Part shown: positions 12,781-23,754 of the stretch, piece after piece
Position numbering within the stretch: position 1 is the first letter of the stretch
Layout: the number at the start of each line of letters is the position of its first letter
From: Endocalyx cinctus
Lineage: Eukaryota > Ascomycota > Sordariomycetes > Amphisphaeriales > Apiosporaceae
Direction of reading: 5' to 3'
NCBI GenBank assembly: GCA_001600455.1
Contig: BCKC01000002.1
Location: 1,116,001-1,180,000 of the forward strand
DNA length: 64,000 nucleotides
The notes under the pieces: model-generated
What the model was told of the DNA's origin: nothing
What the model saw: the letters and a program-made list of their open reading frames with translations, nothing else
The model's database searches: none
Position numbers and translations under genes: made by a program

Positions 12781-12963
12781 AATTTTTCGATACTAATTAC
12801 TATTTTCGACCCTAGACAAACGTGTGCATATGTAGACAAATTAATATACCATTTATTGGGAAATGTTTACCCCAAAAACAATAAATGACTTTTCCTAAGT
12901 TGAAATCAATGGACAGAGAGGTATGAATGGAATGAGATGGGTATGATAGGTGGGGAGGACCTA

Positions 12964-12992
12964 AAAATCAGAGGTGCTTGCACTCTGATTTT
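12964..12992. repeat. Inverted repeat with nested palindrome
   Basis: The arms AAAATCAGA (12964-12972) and TCTGATTTT (12984-12992) are perfect complements. Inside them lies GTGC-TT-GCAC with one unpaired G at 12973. It could be a cruciform or a dimeric regulator site in the divergent promoter. Confidence 0.65.
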
Positions 12993-13002
12993 CAACGTAT
13001 AA

Positions 13003-13042
13003 AGTTAGGAAAGAAACATCCAAATGTAAACCTTTCCTAACT
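13003..13042. repeat. 11-bp inverted repeat
   Basis: AGTTAGGAAAG (13003-13013) and CTTTCCTAACT (13032-13042) are perfect inverted copies with an 18-base spacer, directly after the preceding palindrome and in the same divergent promoter. Confidence 0.65.
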
Positions 13043-13494
13043 CATGAACCGGGCCTAGTAGACTTGTTCCTACCTTCGTTTTAGCGTTGGGAACATCTGT
13101 TCTGTGACATATCCGTGTCGCGCGTAATTTCTTTGAAGATTTTCAATATTATTCGGAGATGAGATATCGACCTCGGCAAAGGATCTTACACCCCGGTCTG
13201 ATATAATCGGGTTCCGAGCCACTCCACTTACTGTTGGAGATCCTTTTACAGTATTACTCTGTACTCCTCTCCGTACAACTTAAAAGAGAGCGGAACCTCG
13301 GTTTCTCTGTTGTATAATGAAATACTTATTATGTGGGCCTAACTAATCCAAAACAACTGTAGTACTAAACCTTGAGTCTCGCTGGCAATGAAATACTTCA
13401 AGTAAAGTATTAAGATTAATATCAATTATATCTTTTCTTTCATATGCATCTCTTAGATATTCCATCGGCTGGTTAACTCCGAAAGCTTTCAAGG

Positions 13495-14398
13495 ATGAGT
13501 TCATTCGCTTCGCCGCCCCCGGCAACAGCCATCGCAGAACTCGGCTTCCCCGAGCCCCACATCATAATCGTCACTATCAACCGTGAGCGTGCGATGAATT
13601 CTATTCATATGGCTGGCCACTGGGAAGGACAAGCTATATGGGAGTGGTTCGACAAGGAGCCGTCTCTCAGAGTCGCTATCGTCACGGGCAAGGGACGAAA
13701 GGCCTTCTCGGCGGGCGCAGATCTCATAGAGGTCAGGTCAAGAAAGTTAGATGATTCTTCGCCGAATTACATGCCTTCCGGAGGTTTCTTTGGTATCAGC
13801 CGCCGCGTAGGCAAAAAGCCTGTCATCGCGGCCGTCAATGGATTCGCTCTCGGCGGTGGCTTTGAAATTGCCCTGAACTGGTAAGAAAAAAATATCAACA
13901 ACTGAAAAAAACCATAAGGATCTCTAGACATCATAACTAATCCGATTCAATAATTCTAGCGACCTGGTAGTCGCGTCACCGACCGCAATTTTCGGTCTTA
14001 CCGAAGTCAAGAGGGGTCTCTACGCAGCCGCGGGCGGATTACCGAGACTCGTACGCGTGCTGGGAATGCAGCATGCGTCAGAATTAGCCCTTACGGGACG
14101 GACGATAACAGCAGAAGAGCTCAAGAGTCACGGATTCCTGAAGGTATCGGCGTCGCAAGACAGCCTGGTCGAGGAAGCGCTCCAAACGGCGCGGGAGATT
14201 TCGGGCCAGTCGCCCGATGCTGTCATTGTCACGCGTGCGGCCCTGCGAGATGCTTGGGAGACGGCGAGCGTGGAGAGATCCTGCCAACTGATTGAAGATC
14301 GGTATAAAAAGGGTTTGTTACAGGGAGAAAACTTAAAAATCGGCCTAGATGCATTTGCGAAGAAGAAACAGCCCAAATGGCTCCCGTCTAGTTTATAG
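13495..14398 (+). CDS. Enoyl-CoA hydratase/isomerase (crotonase family)
   Basis: Adds water to an enoyl-CoA or carries out a related crotonase reaction. Two exons (13495-13880, 13960-14398) join through a split TGC codon to give 274 residues, the usual family length. The oxyanion-hole segments KAFSAGADL and AVNGFALGGGFEIALNCDLVVAS are intact, followed by FGLTEVKRGLYAAAGGLPRL with the acid/acid-like region. The C-terminus ends in SSL, a poor match to the peroxisomal SKL signal, so targeting is uncertain. It is divergent from the thiolase-like gene and followed in the same direction by the APH-fold kinase. A role in side-chain or ring-fragment beta-oxidation fits the neighbourhood. Confidence 0.92.
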
Positions 14399-14975
14399 GT
14401 ATTGGATTGGAGCTATATACCGACATTTCTTCATCTACTAATAAAATTAAATATAGATATAATGGTTGGCTGTAATACTCGATGTAGCGATAGTAAGAAT
14501 GCTTCATTTATTTTAGTTAGATCCTCTGGTCAAGTGAGCGACTCCTTTTTCATGAGATAAATATACATAATATTTTTTAATCAATTTGAACGAGAATATT
14601 CTGCATATCTCATTGGGATCTAGATTTATAATGATAAAGGCGAAAAAGAGAGAAAAAATGATAATGATTAGGCATAGGAGGTTTTGTGTGTAAGAAAATT
14701 ATAGGTAACTTGTGTCTTGGATAAATATGATTCATAATGATGATTTGAGAGCTAACAATTATTAGCATCTTCTCCATGCAGAAAATGGAAACGGCGCGCA
14801 AAGTTGCAGTAACTTATACTTCTCCATATTATGAGAATCAAATACTCGAATCAAAATTTTCGTATATACTTCATAGATATCTAATTAATAAACCATCTCT
14901 CATTGAGCACTTACGATTCTACGCCGTCTTCTTTGAGCAGTCTGAAGTAGCTTAAAAAGGGTTTCCACGTCGAAT
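14399..14975. other. Intergenic, hydratase to kinase
   Basis: 577 bp, strongly AT-rich, between two rightward genes. It holds the 3' flank of the hydratase gene and the promoter of the kinase gene. Nothing else is recognised. Confidence 0.5.
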
Positions 14976-16302
14976 ATGGCCTCTTCAAATCGAGAAGAAC
15001 TCAAATCTAGTATTTTAGAGCAGCTAGAGGGTACTCTTTACGCCGCTTCATCGTTAGACGTTCTCTCGGGCGGTACCGCAAACTTCATCTATCGCGCTGC
15101 TCTCAAGACGCCGCTAGACGACGGAACACACGAGGTTTTGATCAAGCACAGCGAGGGTTTCGTCGCGAATTCTCCCAACTTCAAGCTTGGTTTATCCCGT
15201 TGCGTAAGGCAGATAAACTCGGTGTATGCAGTGGTTATGCCAAGTAATGCTAACTGACAAACAAAAAAAGCTCACGGAAAAAGAGTGTCTCACAGTACTC
15301 GATAAATGTCCTGCATCGGTGAAGTCGAACTTATACTCGGACTCTAGCGAGTTTAACTTCGCGGTTCGAACCCCTAAGCTCTACCACTACGACGGCAACA
15401 GCAATAATCAGGTACAGCAGCTTCTTCCCGAAAGCAAGGATCTCAAGGGATATTTCCTGAAGCACTACCCACCCGACACGCCGACATCATCCCGGCCAGA
15501 ATGCATAGCTCTCGGGGGCGCTCTAGGCACATGGCTCCGCCAATTCCACGATTGGGCGCCTACGCAGCCGGAATTTCGCAGGGCAGTGGCTGTGAACAGC
15601 GAGATGCGACAACTTAAGCAAACGATCAACTTTGGGTGGCTTCTCGAGCGAGTAGAGCAGTTTCCAGACACCCTTGGAGATGCACGAGACGTATTCGAGG
15701 AGATCAAAAACATGGCCGCGGCCGAATTAGTCGATGAGAGTCGGCTACAGCCTATCCACGGAGATTTCTGGACGGGAAAGTAAGTTTGATCCACCGGTAG
15801 AAAATATAATTTATCATAATCTCCCGAAAGAGAAAAAAAAAAAAAAGCGCGATAAAAGTTCTAAGCTAAATTACTCGTCTTCTTGGGTAGCATCCTCTTA
15901 CCCGACGCCCCGATCCAAGCCGGCGAAGAAGTCCCCGTCTTCGTCATCGACTGGGAGCTAGCGCAGCTGGGCGCGCCCGCCCTCGACCTCGGGCAGATGA
16001 TCGCCGAGCTGTACGAGCTGAAGCTGTACAAGAACATCGAGGCCGGGCCGTGGATGATTCAGGGGTTCATCCGGGGTTACGGCGGCCTTTCCGACGAGGC
16101 GCGCGCGTTCCGCACGGCGATCCAGGTCGGCGTCCATCTGATCTCCTTCGGCACCTCGGTCCCGGGATGGGGGACGCCTGAGCAGGTCCGGATGGTCGCG
16201 CGGACGGGTAAAGAGATCGTCGTGAACGCGTGGCGCAAGGATCGAGGCTGGTTTGAGAGGGGCGATCTTAAGTGCTTGTTTGATGGAGTTGGTCAAGACT
16301 AG
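14976..16302 (+). CDS. APH-fold small-molecule kinase
   Basis: Protein-kinase-like fold of the aminoglycoside phosphotransferase/choline kinase superfamily, predicted to phosphorylate a small hydroxylated substrate with ATP. Three exons (14976-15203, 15271-15779, 15891-16302) give 382 residues. The N-lobe has SGGTANFIYRAAL and the lysine-bearing strand VLIKHSEG. The catalytic loop IHGDFWTGN spans the second intron, and VFVIDWELAQLG supplies the metal-binding Asp. The second intron carries a long A tract. APH-fold kinases in acyl-CoA catabolic loci (LvaA in bacteria, the kinase domain of ACAD10/11 in animals) phosphorylate 4-hydroxyacyl-CoA, which would suit this setting. That role is inference; other fungal APH-fold proteins are uncharacterised. 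Confidence 0.85.
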
Positions 16303-16780
16303 ATCGATAGATTTTTTTTTCAACCCAGTTCTCACATGAAATAACCCGATGACCAACAAACATCTTCAGAATGATTTAATTAGAATAAAAAAAAGATTAA
16401 ATTGATTTTGACATTTGGTATAAATCGTATAGTTTTTTTTTGAGATTGAATTAAATAATGGATGCCCTTGACTGAGTTGGAAATGAGTCACTGTCTCTAA
16501 GTTGGCCTGACGGAGAACCCGTTTGTTTGGCGCTATTAGTAAAGAAAAATTCTCTCCATTTTATTCGTTGCTACCACAAATTAGGTATTAACAACATCGT
16601 TAAGAAAAGAGATATACAAATTTTATATACGCAATTTCTCACATTAGAACAATATATAATATTTTTTTTTTTTTTTTTTAATATATTGAATTTTCGATTC
16701 TCTATTTTCTTCCCCTATAGAATACCGTCGCCCAAGTGTTCAGTCGTTTATCCCCTGACATCATTGTCAAATTTGTCGCA
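16303..16780. other. Intergenic, kinase to CTU2
   Basis: 478 bp of AT-rich sequence with a run of about 18 T near 16660-16680. It holds the promoter of CTU2. No gene is seen. Confidence 0.5.
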
Positions 16781-18217
16781 ATGGCGGGGGNGGGGCACAA
16801 AACAAATAATGCCAATGGCAGTACCGAGACACCAATAGCACTATGCCAACGATGCAAAGAACAAGAAGCAAAGCTGGACTTGAGAGTTGATAAAGTGTGC
16901 ATGTAAATACATCAAGCAAATAATCTTTTTAATATATATATATATATATGTATCTTCTCATACTAATAATACACACATAGATCATGCTTCACCCAATTCA
17001 TCGCTACCAAAGCGACTAAGCGCCTAGAGGTCGCCCAGCGCGAGACCCGAGGCGCGAAGCACTTCTCCCAACCACGCCGAGACCTTCTCGGCCTATCATG
17101 CGGTCCATCATCCACCGCGCTCCTGCACGTCCTAGCGCGACGGCGGCGCGAGCAAGAGCAGAGCCGAAACCCGAACCAGAAGTCCCGCGGCGCCGGGACC
17201 GAGCTCGTGGTATTGCACGTCGACACCGGTCTCGGGGCGGCGCCAAAGGGTAAAGAGGGCGAAAGCGGAACGCCGCTGGGCCAAATCCGCGCCCGGTTTC
17301 CCGAACTCGATATTCGCACCGTCGGCCTTTCGACCGCGTTAGATTTACCGTCCGTAGATTGGGACGCTCTTTTACCTCCTTCGTCTCCCGTTACCGGTAC
17401 CGTTGCTACGGAAGACTCGAACGTCGGAAAGGAAGAAGAAGAGTCGCGCGAACAGAAACTTGCGAGGCTGTTCTCTAACCTACCCTCAACCACATCCCGC
17501 GCCGATATCCAGCGCCTGCTAATCCGACACGTTCTCGCCGCCCAGGCCGTCGAGCTGAGATGCGACGTCCTGCTCTTGGGGTACAACACTACGTCACTAG
17601 CGGAGCTAACCTTGTCGGAAACTGCCAAGGGGAGGGGTTACTCGCTGCCGTTCATGATCAACGACGGCGCCTTCCCGCTTCCTACTCCTACTACTAATAC
17701 TACTACTACCGTAAGCGAGGAGGCGAAAACCAGTTCCGGTAATCAGCAACACTCCCGCGTCTCCCTACCGACTTACAGCCCCCTTCGGGAAGTCTTCGGC
17801 AAAGAAATACGGACCTACCTCGCCGTGGCGACGTCGCCCTCTTTGAGCGATTTGTTCCCCGCTTCGTCTACCTCTTCTTCTGCCGTGGTCTCCCACCGCG
17901 ACTTGAGTATCGACGACGTTATGGCGCGGTATTTCGGCGAGGTTGAGTTGAGCTATCCGTCGGTCGTGGCGAATGTAGTCCGTACGACGGGGAAGCTGGT
18001 TCGTCCCTCCAACCGGGAAACTAATGGGTCTTGCGGTATATGTGGCATAGGGCTTGATGAGGTAGGCGACGAGCGGTGGAGAGGTGAGATTGGGGGTGAG
18101 GCTGAGGAGATCGAGTCGTCATCGGTAAATATGACTTCCGCCAATGGAGAAAATGGCGGCTCGCATGATGTGAAGCGGAAACTATGCTACGGGTGCGAAA
18201 GATCACTGCGTAGTTAG
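16781..18217 (+). CDS. CTU2: Cytoplasmic tRNA 2-thiolation protein 2
   Basis: Partner of CTU1/Ncs6 in forming the 2-thio group of mcm5s2U34 in tRNA Lys, Glu and Gln, downstream of the Urm1 sulfur relay in the cytosol. Two exons (16781-16902, 16981-18217) give 452 residues. The N-terminal zinc-type pairs LCQRCKEQEAKL and VCISCF flank the intron. The PP-loop-derived region AKHFSQPRRDLLGLSCGPSS, the strand LVVLHVDTG and the downstream LLLGYNTTSLAELTLSETAKG are typical of Ncs2/Ctu2. The C-terminus has CGICG and CYGCERS. A single ambiguous base (n, 16791) lies in a G run seven codons... near codon 4, leaving that residue unresolved. The intron contains an AT microsatellite and a TACTAAT branch site. 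Confidence 0.92.
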
Positions 18218-18700
18218 GGTGCCTTCACGAAAACAGAAAAAAAAAATCAATAGATGAATTCAAAGAAGGATATGTGGAACTGTCAACATTCTTCTATTCT
18301 TTGTGGTCTTCATCGCTCTCTACATGTACGGTTCATATCTTCTATTCTACATGATTGATCGAATTCGTTGAGATCCGTTCATCGATAATTTAGCGGTAGG
18401 TAATTTCCCTGCAACATTTCCAGGACGATTCGTCTCTTAAGGGCAACTTGCGTTTTCTTCTTCAATCCCTACTTTTCTCTATACGCTGCTGGATTCCCGT
18501 TCAAAATATAGGTCTGTTCGTAAGCCATCGCAGTATGATAACTCCAAGCGATGAGATATATACTTCTGCTCATTCCAATATGCTTAGGGGGTTATTCCAA
18601 GAACCTGAATCGGATTCTCAAAATAAAGTCTTCTGGTACTAGAAACTTTCCTATATTGAGCAACTAGTCAAAAATATACGGAAACTCTTAACTCTATCGC
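18218..18700. other. Convergent 3' flanks, CTU2 and carrier
   Basis: 483 bp between two converging genes, so it contains both 3' ends. A 64-codon frame on the plus strand (18448-18642) has no recognisable content. Nothing else is seen. Confidence 0.5.
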
Positions 18701-20053
18701 TCAAGCTTTATTCAGCATGGTGGAAGGTAATATTTTCTTCTCTGCTTTTCGGATGAGCTTGTTCGTCTGCTCCGCCAAGCTCAGTGTGAGTACGGTATGC
18801 GGTAATATACGGGCCAAATGTGGGAGGAAGCCCTTATAAACACCAAAAAAGCCTTCGGTCATGACTGTCTTCTTAACACAGTCGAAAACACCCTTATACA
18901 AATTGCCGTTCTGGTTGTATAGACGGGACATGACAGTATCTATTAGAAAAATGGCTAGGTTAGCATCACATCCAAATACGATAAACAACCAAACCCCAGT
19001 CTAGGAGTGCAGAAAAGCTCATCATCCACATTTGGGGAAAACTTCGTTTTTGTGGCTCCGGGAGATTCGTAAAAGCTGTTATCGGTAGGGGAAAATCAAC
19101 GTACCAGGCGGATGCATGAAACAGCAGACAACAAAACCCGACACCGTACTACTGGCAAGGTGCAGCAGCACGCCCTCCTCCATGCCCACGTGTTTAACGA
19201 GCATGCGCTTAGCCGTAAAGTAAGTCGGCAGCTGCACGGCGCTTCCGAAACCGGTGCGTATCATGGCCGCCCCCAAGCCGCGGTACAGGCCGCCGAACCC
19301 TTCGGCCTTCTGTATCTGGCGCAAGCCGTCGAAGGCGTTGCGGTATTCGTGCTGGGTGCCGACGGGCAGGAAAGGCGAGTAGCTCTGCAGCCGCGTCTTG
19401 ACGAGGAAAAAGGGGCTCCCCATCAAGGCGCCCATAACGCCCGACATGGCGCCCGAGAAGATGTTGATGGTGGGGTTCTGCCGGGCGCCGTCGCCTAGTA
19501 TGTTGCTCGCTAGCGAGTGTCGTAACGGCTCGTAAAAGCCTAACCGGCACCCGTTGAGCAGGATCTGGTAAATGTAGGCGCATCCTAATCCACGGTAGAT
19601 TCCGCGGAGACCCTCATTACGAAGAATGACGGTAGCGCCATGGAACGGTCCTCGGTAGTGGTGAGGTTGGTGACCTTTCGATTGGAGTTCACCCTGAAGC
19701 TGCATTCTATCGAATTTAAACGAGGATGCGTTAGCAACGATTTAATCCTCTTATTCATCTTACGACAAGTTGGCAGCAAAGACCCTTGCACATCCATCCA
19801 TTTATATGTATAATTCAAAAGGAAGCACGAAGCGCGGTTTCAGGAGGCAATGCGATGGAAGAATCTCGTCGTTCTTACCGAATCTTAACCGTTTCGAAGG
19901 GATGCGAGGCCGTGACGGCACCACAGGCAGCTATGCCGCCGGCAATAAAGGCTCTAAGTGTATGCGATCAGTTCGTGAAACTTTGAACTTTTTACCACTC
20001 GTGCAATTGATATTAATAGGCTTCTTTGTAGCTTACCCAGTTGTAGTCGACAT
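18701..20053 (-). CDS. OAC1: Mitochondrial carrier, oxaloacetate/sulfate type
   Basis: Inner-membrane solute carrier (SLC25 family) closest to yeast Oac1, which moves oxaloacetate, sulfate and related dicarboxylates. Four exons (20037-20053, 19879-19953, 19105-19706, 18701-18939) give 310 residues. Exon 1 is only 17 nt and was placed because it restores MSTTTG ahead of AFIAGGIAACGAVTASHPFE. Three repeats each carry a Px[DE]xx[KR] signature: HPFETVKIR, SPFFLVKTRLQ and HPPDTVMSRLYNQ. The HPPDTVMSR join across the last intron is characteristic of the Oac1 branch. No presequence is expected. A dicarboxylate carrier of another branch is the main alternative. Confidence 0.9.
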
Positions 20054-21142
20054 GGCGTTCCCCCGCGCCTTCCGCTCCCCAAACAAATTCCTCTTGTGCC
20101 AAGAGCTACCAAGAGCTCGACGGTCTGCAAGACGTTGGCAGGTGACGGCCGAAAGATGGGATATAGGCTCTCCAAAGTCGGTAGGTTGGGCGAGATCAAA
20201 GTACAAAAAAAGAAAGACGAAAAAAGAAAGTCGGGACTTCGGAGGAATCCGTCACAATTGGTTTCACTGCAGAGATCGGCTGTGCGCAATTTAGAATCAA
20301 CGAAGGGAGAACAAAAAAAAAAACGAAAGAAATTTTAGACTACGACAGAATCACAACCGCTTTCCTAGTGCTGACTGGGTAAGAGGTCTTGTTGTTGATC
20401 TCTTAGATTATCAAATCATCAGGTATAATAATACCTCTCTCTAAGACAGTACCAAAGGAAGAAGAGAAAGAAGAAGAAAAAAGCTAACGTATTAAGACCT
20501 AACTATTTCAGATGCGCTGTCGCCAACAGGGTTTAAGACGAAAAAAAAAAATATTCAAGCTCTATTATTTCTTAACATATTAGCGCTTCCGAAGTCGCAA
20601 CTAGGTATATAATTCAGCTTAGCTAGGCCTCTAGGGTGCCAGTGCTAGGCATTCATAAGGGTCTACTACGTAGACAGCTAATCCACTATTAGTGATACTG
20701 ATTAGTGAAGTTGACCACTACTCCACCGTCTTGTACTGTACTGTACTGCCCCATTACTTAATTACCTATAGACCTGAGATCATTTATCATGACAAAAGTT
20801 ATCTTCATGCCGAGTCAAGTACCGTCCACACTTGTGGAGCATATTTGTGTCATAAAAATTTGAATGATGTATGTGTACATTGTGTTGGACCTTTAATACA
20901 TATTTACGATACATATGTATTACATAGCTTGAGTGGTCGTCACATACCCAACATTATGGTACGTTAGAAATTCACAGGGTAGCCTCCCACGCAGACGGTG
21001 TATTCTTGGCGAGGCCCAAAACGTATATCATGACGTTTCAACGGATACTACTATGTTTAGGATGGACGTAATACTGTTGGAAGTGTCTACTAAATGTAAT
21101 ATTGTTGATTATTAGTAGCTAGCTGGAGTATAAGCCACACCA

Positions 21143-21176
21143 GCCACATCACCAGCCACAGGCTGGTGTATGTGGC
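21143..21176. repeat. Inverted repeat 1 of hairpin cluster
   Basis: GCCACATCACCAGCC (21143-21157) and GGCTGGTGTATGTGGC (21161-21176) pair along their whole length with one extra base, around a 3-base loop. The arms are much more GC-rich than the surroundings. Confidence 0.7.
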
Positions 21177-21183
21177 CAGTGCG

Positions 21184-21205
21184 GAGCTGGCCTGTACGCC
21201 AGCTC
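21184..21205. repeat. Inverted repeat 2 of hairpin cluster
   Basis: Perfect 8-bp arms GAGCTGGC (21184-21191) and GCCAGCTC (21198-21205) around a 6-base loop. An alternative pairing, GGCCAG (21174-21179) with CTGGCC (21187-21192), overlaps hairpins 1 and 2. Confidence 0.7.
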
Positions 21206-21215
21206 ACTTACACTC

Positions 21216-21244
21216 GAAATAATTCTGACTAGCAGAATTATTTC
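21216..21244. repeat. Inverted repeat 3 of hairpin cluster
   Basis: Perfect 12-bp arms GAAATAATTCTG (21216-21227) and CAGAATTATTTC (21233-21244) around the loop ACTAG. It follows repeat 2 after 10 bases. Confidence 0.75.
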
Positions 21245-21942
21245 ACAACATCAACAACAATAATAACTTCATTTTTCAGAACAGTAAAATCTTACGATTT
21301 TAACCCAACAAATATTCATTGATGTGAAAACTATCAGTGAAAACTATCGCCATCCCATTCTATGCAATTGAACCATACGCTTAAAAATTAAATGCTCCAT
21401 TAATTCGAGGTAATCGACAAGTACCTCTTCCCCCTAACCTATGATGTAATTTGAACCCTTTTCAATGGTTCTATCGACTCTTGTAAAACCACGCGGGTTT
21501 GTACCAAGTAATCAGATATTCAACACATTAGTGTTGAAACTGGGAGACATGGCCAATTTCTCCCCTTTTGCCATGTTAAGATTCGCCGTAAACCCCGTGC
21601 TCATCGCGAACCTGCCGTCTGTTGTTCTTCAGAAACTAGTGTACTTAGAACGTGAAAGCTTTATTACAAGCTCATATTCTGTCTTGTGGTAGATAGGCGC
21701 TGCTGGCTTGCGTCTCAACCATCAAGTCATAGCCTCTGGTTTGTTTAATTTAACCCACAATGTAGCAGGCTTCAGAAAAGTTATCCAGGTAAGCTAGATG
21801 TTGTAGGTGTAAAACCGGAAGAGTTGTGAAATATCTATCAGAAGACGATCGATATTGGGTGAAAACCTAACATCTGACGATAATACAGTTGCAAGCTTCC
21901 GGAAATTGCCCGATATACGTTAGTTATAGCTTTGCCAAATGC

Positions 21943-23754
21943 CTATTCGGCATTAGCTCGTGCTGCCGCATCTAAGCTAGCCATTCCACTTCTCCGAATG
22001 CTCTCGTGACTGACCCTTTCAGGGTTGCCGTCGAATACCCATGGGCCAGCTTCGTTCCGAGGGGTGATAGGTCCTTCTTGAGGATTGTGGTTGTTACCAT
22101 TGGGTGAAGGTGTTCTTTGTTCCACGACGCTGGCGTTGCTCGTTCTAGGAGTCGCATTTGGGATCGGTAAGGGGTCAGTTATGGCGTTCAGTTGGACAGT
22201 CACGTCGCCCATCTCAATGTCAGGAGGCGATGGCTGTATATTTTCATCCTCGGATGCTTGTGTAGAAGGCGCTCGTACAGGCTCGGGCTCTTTCCCCGAG
22301 GAGCTGGTCGCCTGCTCTACCTGGACATCCTCCATGCTGATTTCTAGCTGTTGCCATTCTTCCGAAGGTTCTTCTATGTCGGCATCGAGGTCGGCTGTAG
22401 CGCGACAATTTGGACATACGAATATCGGAGCTTGGGGCCCGTTTAAAATGCCACGAATGCACTTGTAATGCCATGTATGTGAGCATGGTGCTACGAAAAG
22501 TGACTGACAAGGCTATATATGGATATATTAGTACACACTATTTATATGTATGCATGTATTTTCAGGCGGTGCGGCGTACCGTTATAGCATTCAAGCAAAT
22601 TGAACAATCTTGTGTATAAGACGTTGTTGATGTCGACGCTAGGTCTCGTAATCGTTTGTGCGTAGCCATGCTACATGAAACATTAGCGATGGATAACCCA
22701 AGACAAATGATCAAGGTTGAAGTGAGACAATAAACAATCTAGTCTTCAAAATAGGCAAAAGCCAGAAAAATAGAAAATTGCCATGAGCAGGGTAAGCAGG
22801 GACCTACTTGAAAAGATTGGGCTTGATTTGCCAGCCCCGGTTCAGCTCTATGCGCATCTTAACGCATCGATATATCATTTCCTCGCCCCCTTTGAAATCT
22901 ATTCCTAGCTGAACGAGATCACCATCGTTGATGGGAAATGGTTTCGACTCGGTCCCCGGAGCGCTCAGGCGAATGTGATTCAAAAATGTCCCCGAAGAAC
23001 TCTTAACATCTTTTATATACCATTTCCCTTGCTCATGCCAGAACTCGCAATGTCGTCGACTGACGACTTTGCTCTTGAAACCGACAGGTGCGGCTGAGGG
23101 CGTGTTGGTGGGTACAGGAGCATGATTCTCACGTTCTGAATAGCGGCCAACTTTAATCGTCTCGTTTCCGGTGGGTAAGGTTCGAGTAACAGGGGAGAAC
23201 GTCAGCGAGGGCCTGTTGCGACCATCGTAGTACGCAGAAAACCTTATAGAGGGCAGTGAATCGGGGGATGTATCGCCGGTAGTTGCCGATCGTGTTCGCG
23301 TCATGTTCTGGGTCTGTTCCGCGTTGTCAGGATCGTTACGAGATCGCAATTGCAAGAGAGCCTCTGAGGCCGCCTCCGAGTATCTAGTGGTGACACGTCG
23401 ACTCGCGGATGCCGCTCTCGGGGAGTTGGTAGATTCGATCGTTGCAGGTGTTGCTAAAGCTATAGTTTCGTCGGGAACCGGAGGTGCGACGGCATGAGAT
23501 ACTGGATTTAGTGACAATGGACGTTCTGGGGAAGTAGCGGTATTACGTTGAGAAGTTTGCGGATCCACGCTATTGGTATTATCCGAATCACGGGGGGAAA
23601 GTTGATTTTGGTGACTGTTGGTATAACTACGTAAGCTTATCAACCCTCTTAAACGGCTTCCTCTACCAGTATTCGTGGACGAGTTTGGAGCAGATGTGGT
23701 GGCAGTAAGCGGCGGGAGTAGGCCCGGGGACGATGGCGTTGGCTGCGTAAACAT
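21943..23754 (-). CDS. FHA-RING E3 ubiquitin ligase (Dma/CHFR-like)
   Basis: Predicted phosphothreonine-binding E3 ligase of the Dma1/Dma2/CHFR type, which in yeasts acts in spindle-position and septation checkpoints. Three exons (22808-23754, 22580-22670, 21943-22512) give 535 residues. Residues 1-195 are disordered and Ser/Thr/Pro-rich. The FHA domain (about 198-305) has KVGRYSE, KVVSRRHCEFW and KDVKSSSGTFLNH, with the phosphate-binding Arg and Ser/Arg/His residues intact. The RING (about 338-383) is split by the second intron: CSIC, then PCSHTWHYKC and CPNC. The C-terminal ~150 residues are acidic and disordered. The FHA-before-RING order and spacing match the Dma family rather than other RING proteins. 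Confidence 0.9.

Larger units (their letters stand above)
12781..13494. promoter_or_regulatory. Divergent promoter region, thiolase/hydratase
   Basis: 714-bp spacer between the start codons of two beta-oxidation-like genes transcribed away from each other. Two consecutive inverted repeats (12964-12992 and 13003-13042, listed separately) sit in it about 180-260 bp from the thiolase start. No convincing gene is present; a 60-codon antisense frame at its right edge overlaps the hydratase start. Confidence 0.6.
20054..21942. other. 1.9 kb intergenic with hairpin cluster
   Basis: No gene is supported between the carrier (promoter side) and the FHA-RING gene (3' side). Bases 21143-21244 contain three successive hairpin-forming sequences, listed separately. 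A GTACT-type short repeat (about 20731-20747) and A-rich tracts are also present. Confidence 0.55.

Noticed and set aside
15361..15380. GGTTCGAACCCC resembling a tRNA B-box
   Set aside because: It lies inside the APH-kinase coding exon and no cloverleaf can be drawn around it.
16963..17628. 221-codon open frame on the minus strand
   Set aside because: Shadow of CTU2, which has clear conserved motifs on the plus strand.
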